Shown piece after piece: positions 56,971-58,570 of a DNA stretch of 58,570 nucleotides. The notes under the pieces are model-generated. The model was not told the DNA's origin and did not search any database. It saw only the letters and a list, made by a program, of their open reading frames with translations. The position numbers were made by a program, and so were the translations under genes. Origin of the DNA: an uncultured Paracoccaceae bacterium. GTDB taxonomy: Bacteria; Pseudomonadota; Alphaproteobacteria; Rhodobacterales; Rhodobacteraceae. The stretch lies in NCBI GenBank assembly GCA_934500835.1, contig CAKSTR010000015.1:1-58570 (forward strand), in the 5' to 3' direction. Each line of letters starts with the position of its first letter. The stretch's first letter is position 1.

Positions 56971-57114
56971 TCAGGTGCCGACGATGCCGGCCTTGACCTG
57001 ACCCGAGACCGACACGCCCGGTTGGGCCGCGGATTGCGAAGGCGGGATCGGCGCGCCATCGGCACCGCAGGCGGCAAGGGCAAGCAGGGACAGGATCAGC
57101 ATCGGGCGCATCAT
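56971..57114 (-). CDS. small lipoprotein (LptM/YifL-like position)
   Basis: A 47-residue predicted lipoprotein: MMRPMLILSLLALAACGADGAPIPPSQ, with the lipobox LAAC (lipidated cysteine about residue 16) and a short proline-rich tail. It lies between argH and lysA. Small lipoproteins of the LptM (YifL) type are often found next to lysine or arginine biosynthesis genes; that identity is inferred only from position and size. Confidence 0.7.
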   Translation of the reverse strand: MMRPMLILSLLALAACGADGAPIPPSQSAAQPGVSVSGQVKAGIVGT

Positions 57115-57167
57115 GGGGCCTTTCGGGCAAGTGTCGCGCACAGGCTTGGCCCAGTGCGCCCGCACTG

Positions 57168-58570
57168 TCACTTCAACTGTTGTTTCCACCTTGCAACCTG
57201 CGCGCGCACCTGATCGGGCGCGGTGCCGCCGTAGGACATGCGCGAGCGGACCGAGTTTTCGACGCCAAGCACCGAGTAGATCTCTTGCGTGATGCCGGGG
57301 TGAACCGCGTTCATCTCGGCCAGTTGCAGTTCGGGCAGGTCGCAGCCCTTCTTTTCGGCCAGCGCCACCAGCGTGCCGGTGACGTGATGCGCCTCGCGGA
57401 AGGGCAGGTTCAGGCTGCGCACCAGCCAGTCGGCCAGATCGGTCGCGGTGGAAAAACCGCTGGCGGCAGCGGTCTTCAGCACCTCGCGGTTGGCGGTCAT
57501 GTCGCCGACCATGCCCGTCATCGCGGCAAGACCCAGCATGAGGGAATCCGCAGCGTCGAAGACCTGTTCCTTGTCCTCCTGCATGTCCTTGGAATAGGTC
57601 AGCGCAAGGCCTTTCATCACGGTGAACAGGGCCACAGTCGCACCAAGGATGCGGCCCAGCTTGGCGCGAAGAAGCTCTGCCGCGTCGGGGTTCTTCTTCT
57701 GCGGCATGATGCTGGAGCCGGTGGTCCAGCGGTCCGACAGCTGGACGAAACGGAACTGGGCACTGGACCAGATCACCAGCTCTTCGGCGAAGCGGCTCAG
57801 GTGCATGGCGCAGATGCTGCTGGCCGCAAGGAACTCCAGCGCGAAATCGCGGTCACTGACGGAATCGAGGCTGTTTGCGGTTGGCCGGTCAAAGCCAAGC
57901 GCCTTTGCCGTCATGTGGCGGTCGATGGGAAAGCCGGTTCCCGCCAGCGCCGCAGCCCCCAGCGGGGATTCGTTCATCCGGCGGCGGGCGTCGACAAAGC
58001 GCGAGCGGTCGCGGGCAAACATCTCGACATAGGCCATCATGTGATGGCCCCATGTCACCGGCTGCGCGGTCTGCAGATGGGTGAAGCCGGGCATCACCCA
58101 ATCGGCACCCGCCTCGGCCTGAGCGACGAAGGCCTGCATCAGCCCGGTCAGCCCGGCAATCGCCGCGTCGCACTGGTCGCGGACCCAAAGGCGGAAGTCC
58201 ACCGCCACCTGATCATTGCGGCTGCGCGCCGTGTGCAGGCGCTTGCCGGCCTCGCCCACGATCTCGGTCAGGCGGGATTCCACGTTCAGGTGGATGTCCT
58301 CCAACTCGACCCGGAACTGGAATTGCCCGGATTCGATCTCTGACAAGACCGTGAGCAGCCCTTCCCCGATGGCCTGCGCATCGGTATCACTCAGGATGCC
58401 CGTGGCTGCCAGCATGGCGGCATGGGCGCGCGAGCCGGCAATGTCCTGCGCGTAAAGCCGTTTGTCGAACCCGATCGAGGCGTTGATCGCCGTCATGATC
58501 GCGTCCGGCCCCTCGGCGAAGCGCCCGCCCCACATCTGGTTGGCGGCTTTGGTCTGGTCGGAAGCGGTCA
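57168..58570 (-). CDS. argH: argininosuccinate lyase (start cut by window end)
   Basis: Splits argininosuccinate into arginine and fumarate. The fumarase/aspartase superfamily signature [12 protein letters not shown] is present (about residue 285), along with [20 protein letters not shown] and [13 protein letters not shown]. Translation from the internal ATG at 58535 gives 455 residues, but the frame continues upstream as [20 protein letters not shown] to the window edge. The native ATG is likely at 58572, one base beyond it, so only the start codon is missing. Confidence 0.95.
   Translation of the reverse strand, partial: TASDQTKAANQMWGGRFAEGPDAIMTAINASIGFDKRLYAQDIAGSRAHAAMLAATGILSDTDAQAIGEGLLTVLSEIESGQFQFRVELEDIHLNVESRLTEIVGEAGKRLHTARSRNDQVAVDFRLWVRDQCDAAIAGLTGLMQAFVAQAEAGADWVMPGFTHLQTAQPVTWGHHMMAYVEMFARDRSRFVDARRRMNESPLGAAALAGTGFPIDRHMTAKALGFDRPTANSLDSVSDRDFALEFLAASSICAMHLSRFAEELVIWSSAQFRFVQLSDRWTTGSSIMPQKKNPDAAELLRAKLGRILGATVALFTVMKGLALTYSKDMQEDKEQVFDAADSLMLGLAAMTGMVGDMTANREVLKTAAASGFSTATDLADWLVRSLNLPFREAHHVTGTLVALAEKKGCDLPELQLAEMNAVHPGITQEIYSVLGVENSVRSRMSYGGTAPDQVRAQVARWKQQLK

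Noticed and set aside
1..58570. CRISPR arrays, tRNA and rRNA genes
   Set aside because: I saw no repeat-spacer pattern, and no cloverleaf or rRNA sequence was recognised, although I could not scan by computation.

Overview
This GC-rich window looks like a chromosome segment of an alphaproteobacterium of the Rhodobacter/Paracoccus group. The evidence is its codon use, an alphaproteobacterial LexA box (GAAC-N7-GAAC) ahead of an imuA-imuB-dnaE2 cassette, and the block ftsE-ftsX-plsC, zinc-ribbon protein, DUF4175/TIGR02302 protein, lysA, small lipoprotein and argH. I used no database search; all calls rest on motifs read from the sequence.

Region 1 (about 250-6970, minus strand) is a TetR-headed run: TetR regulator, HlyD-type adaptor, FtsX-like permease, ABC ATPase, cytochrome b561, a small membrane protein and a P1B-4 metal ATPase (SPC and HEGGT motifs). 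Next comes a decayed stretch (6970-7815) with a broken ThuA-like gene and an 18-bp tandem repeat.

Region 2 (7816-39620) is a catabolic island of about 32 kb. It holds a complete Dpp/Opp-type ABC importer scattered over three transcription units, an (R)-amine-transaminase-like class IV enzyme, two class III aminotransferases, a dimethylglycine-dehydrogenase-like flavoprotein, and an amino-alcohol kinase/phospholyase pair. It also holds a fused E1alpha-beta 2-oxoacid dehydrogenase with a lipoyl-alpha/beta-hydrolase E2, beta-oxidation-type enzymes (acyl-CoA dehydrogenase, hydratase/hydroxyacyl-CoA dehydrogenase, thiolase, CoA ligase, CoA transferase, thioesterase), an aldehyde dehydrogenase, an OtnK/OtnC-like pair, two shikimate-dehydrogenase-like proteins, an enolase-superfamily remnant and one IclR regulator. 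All the apparent transcription units of the island (five promoter regions) carry the same palindrome, TGGAA-N5-TTYCA, which resembles the known E. coli IclR operator. The island therefore reads as one IclR regulon for uptake and breakdown of a nitrogen-containing compound whose identity the sequence does not give. Parts are eroding: the CoA ligase and the kinase each carry an in-frame TAG, and one AroE-like protein and the enolase-superfamily protein lack catalytic segments.

Region 3 (39620-46670) has a dead ISNCY-type transposase fragment, the SOS mutagenesis cassette imuA-imuB-dnaE2, and a frameshifted AAA+ ATPase remnant. Region 4 (46675 to the end) is housekeeping: pheS, accA, a secreted protein, a TfoX-N protein, plsC, ftsX, ftsE, a zinc-ribbon membrane protein, TIGR02302, lysA, a small lipoprotein and argH, whose start codon is cut by the window edge. 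I saw no tRNA, rRNA or CRISPR array.
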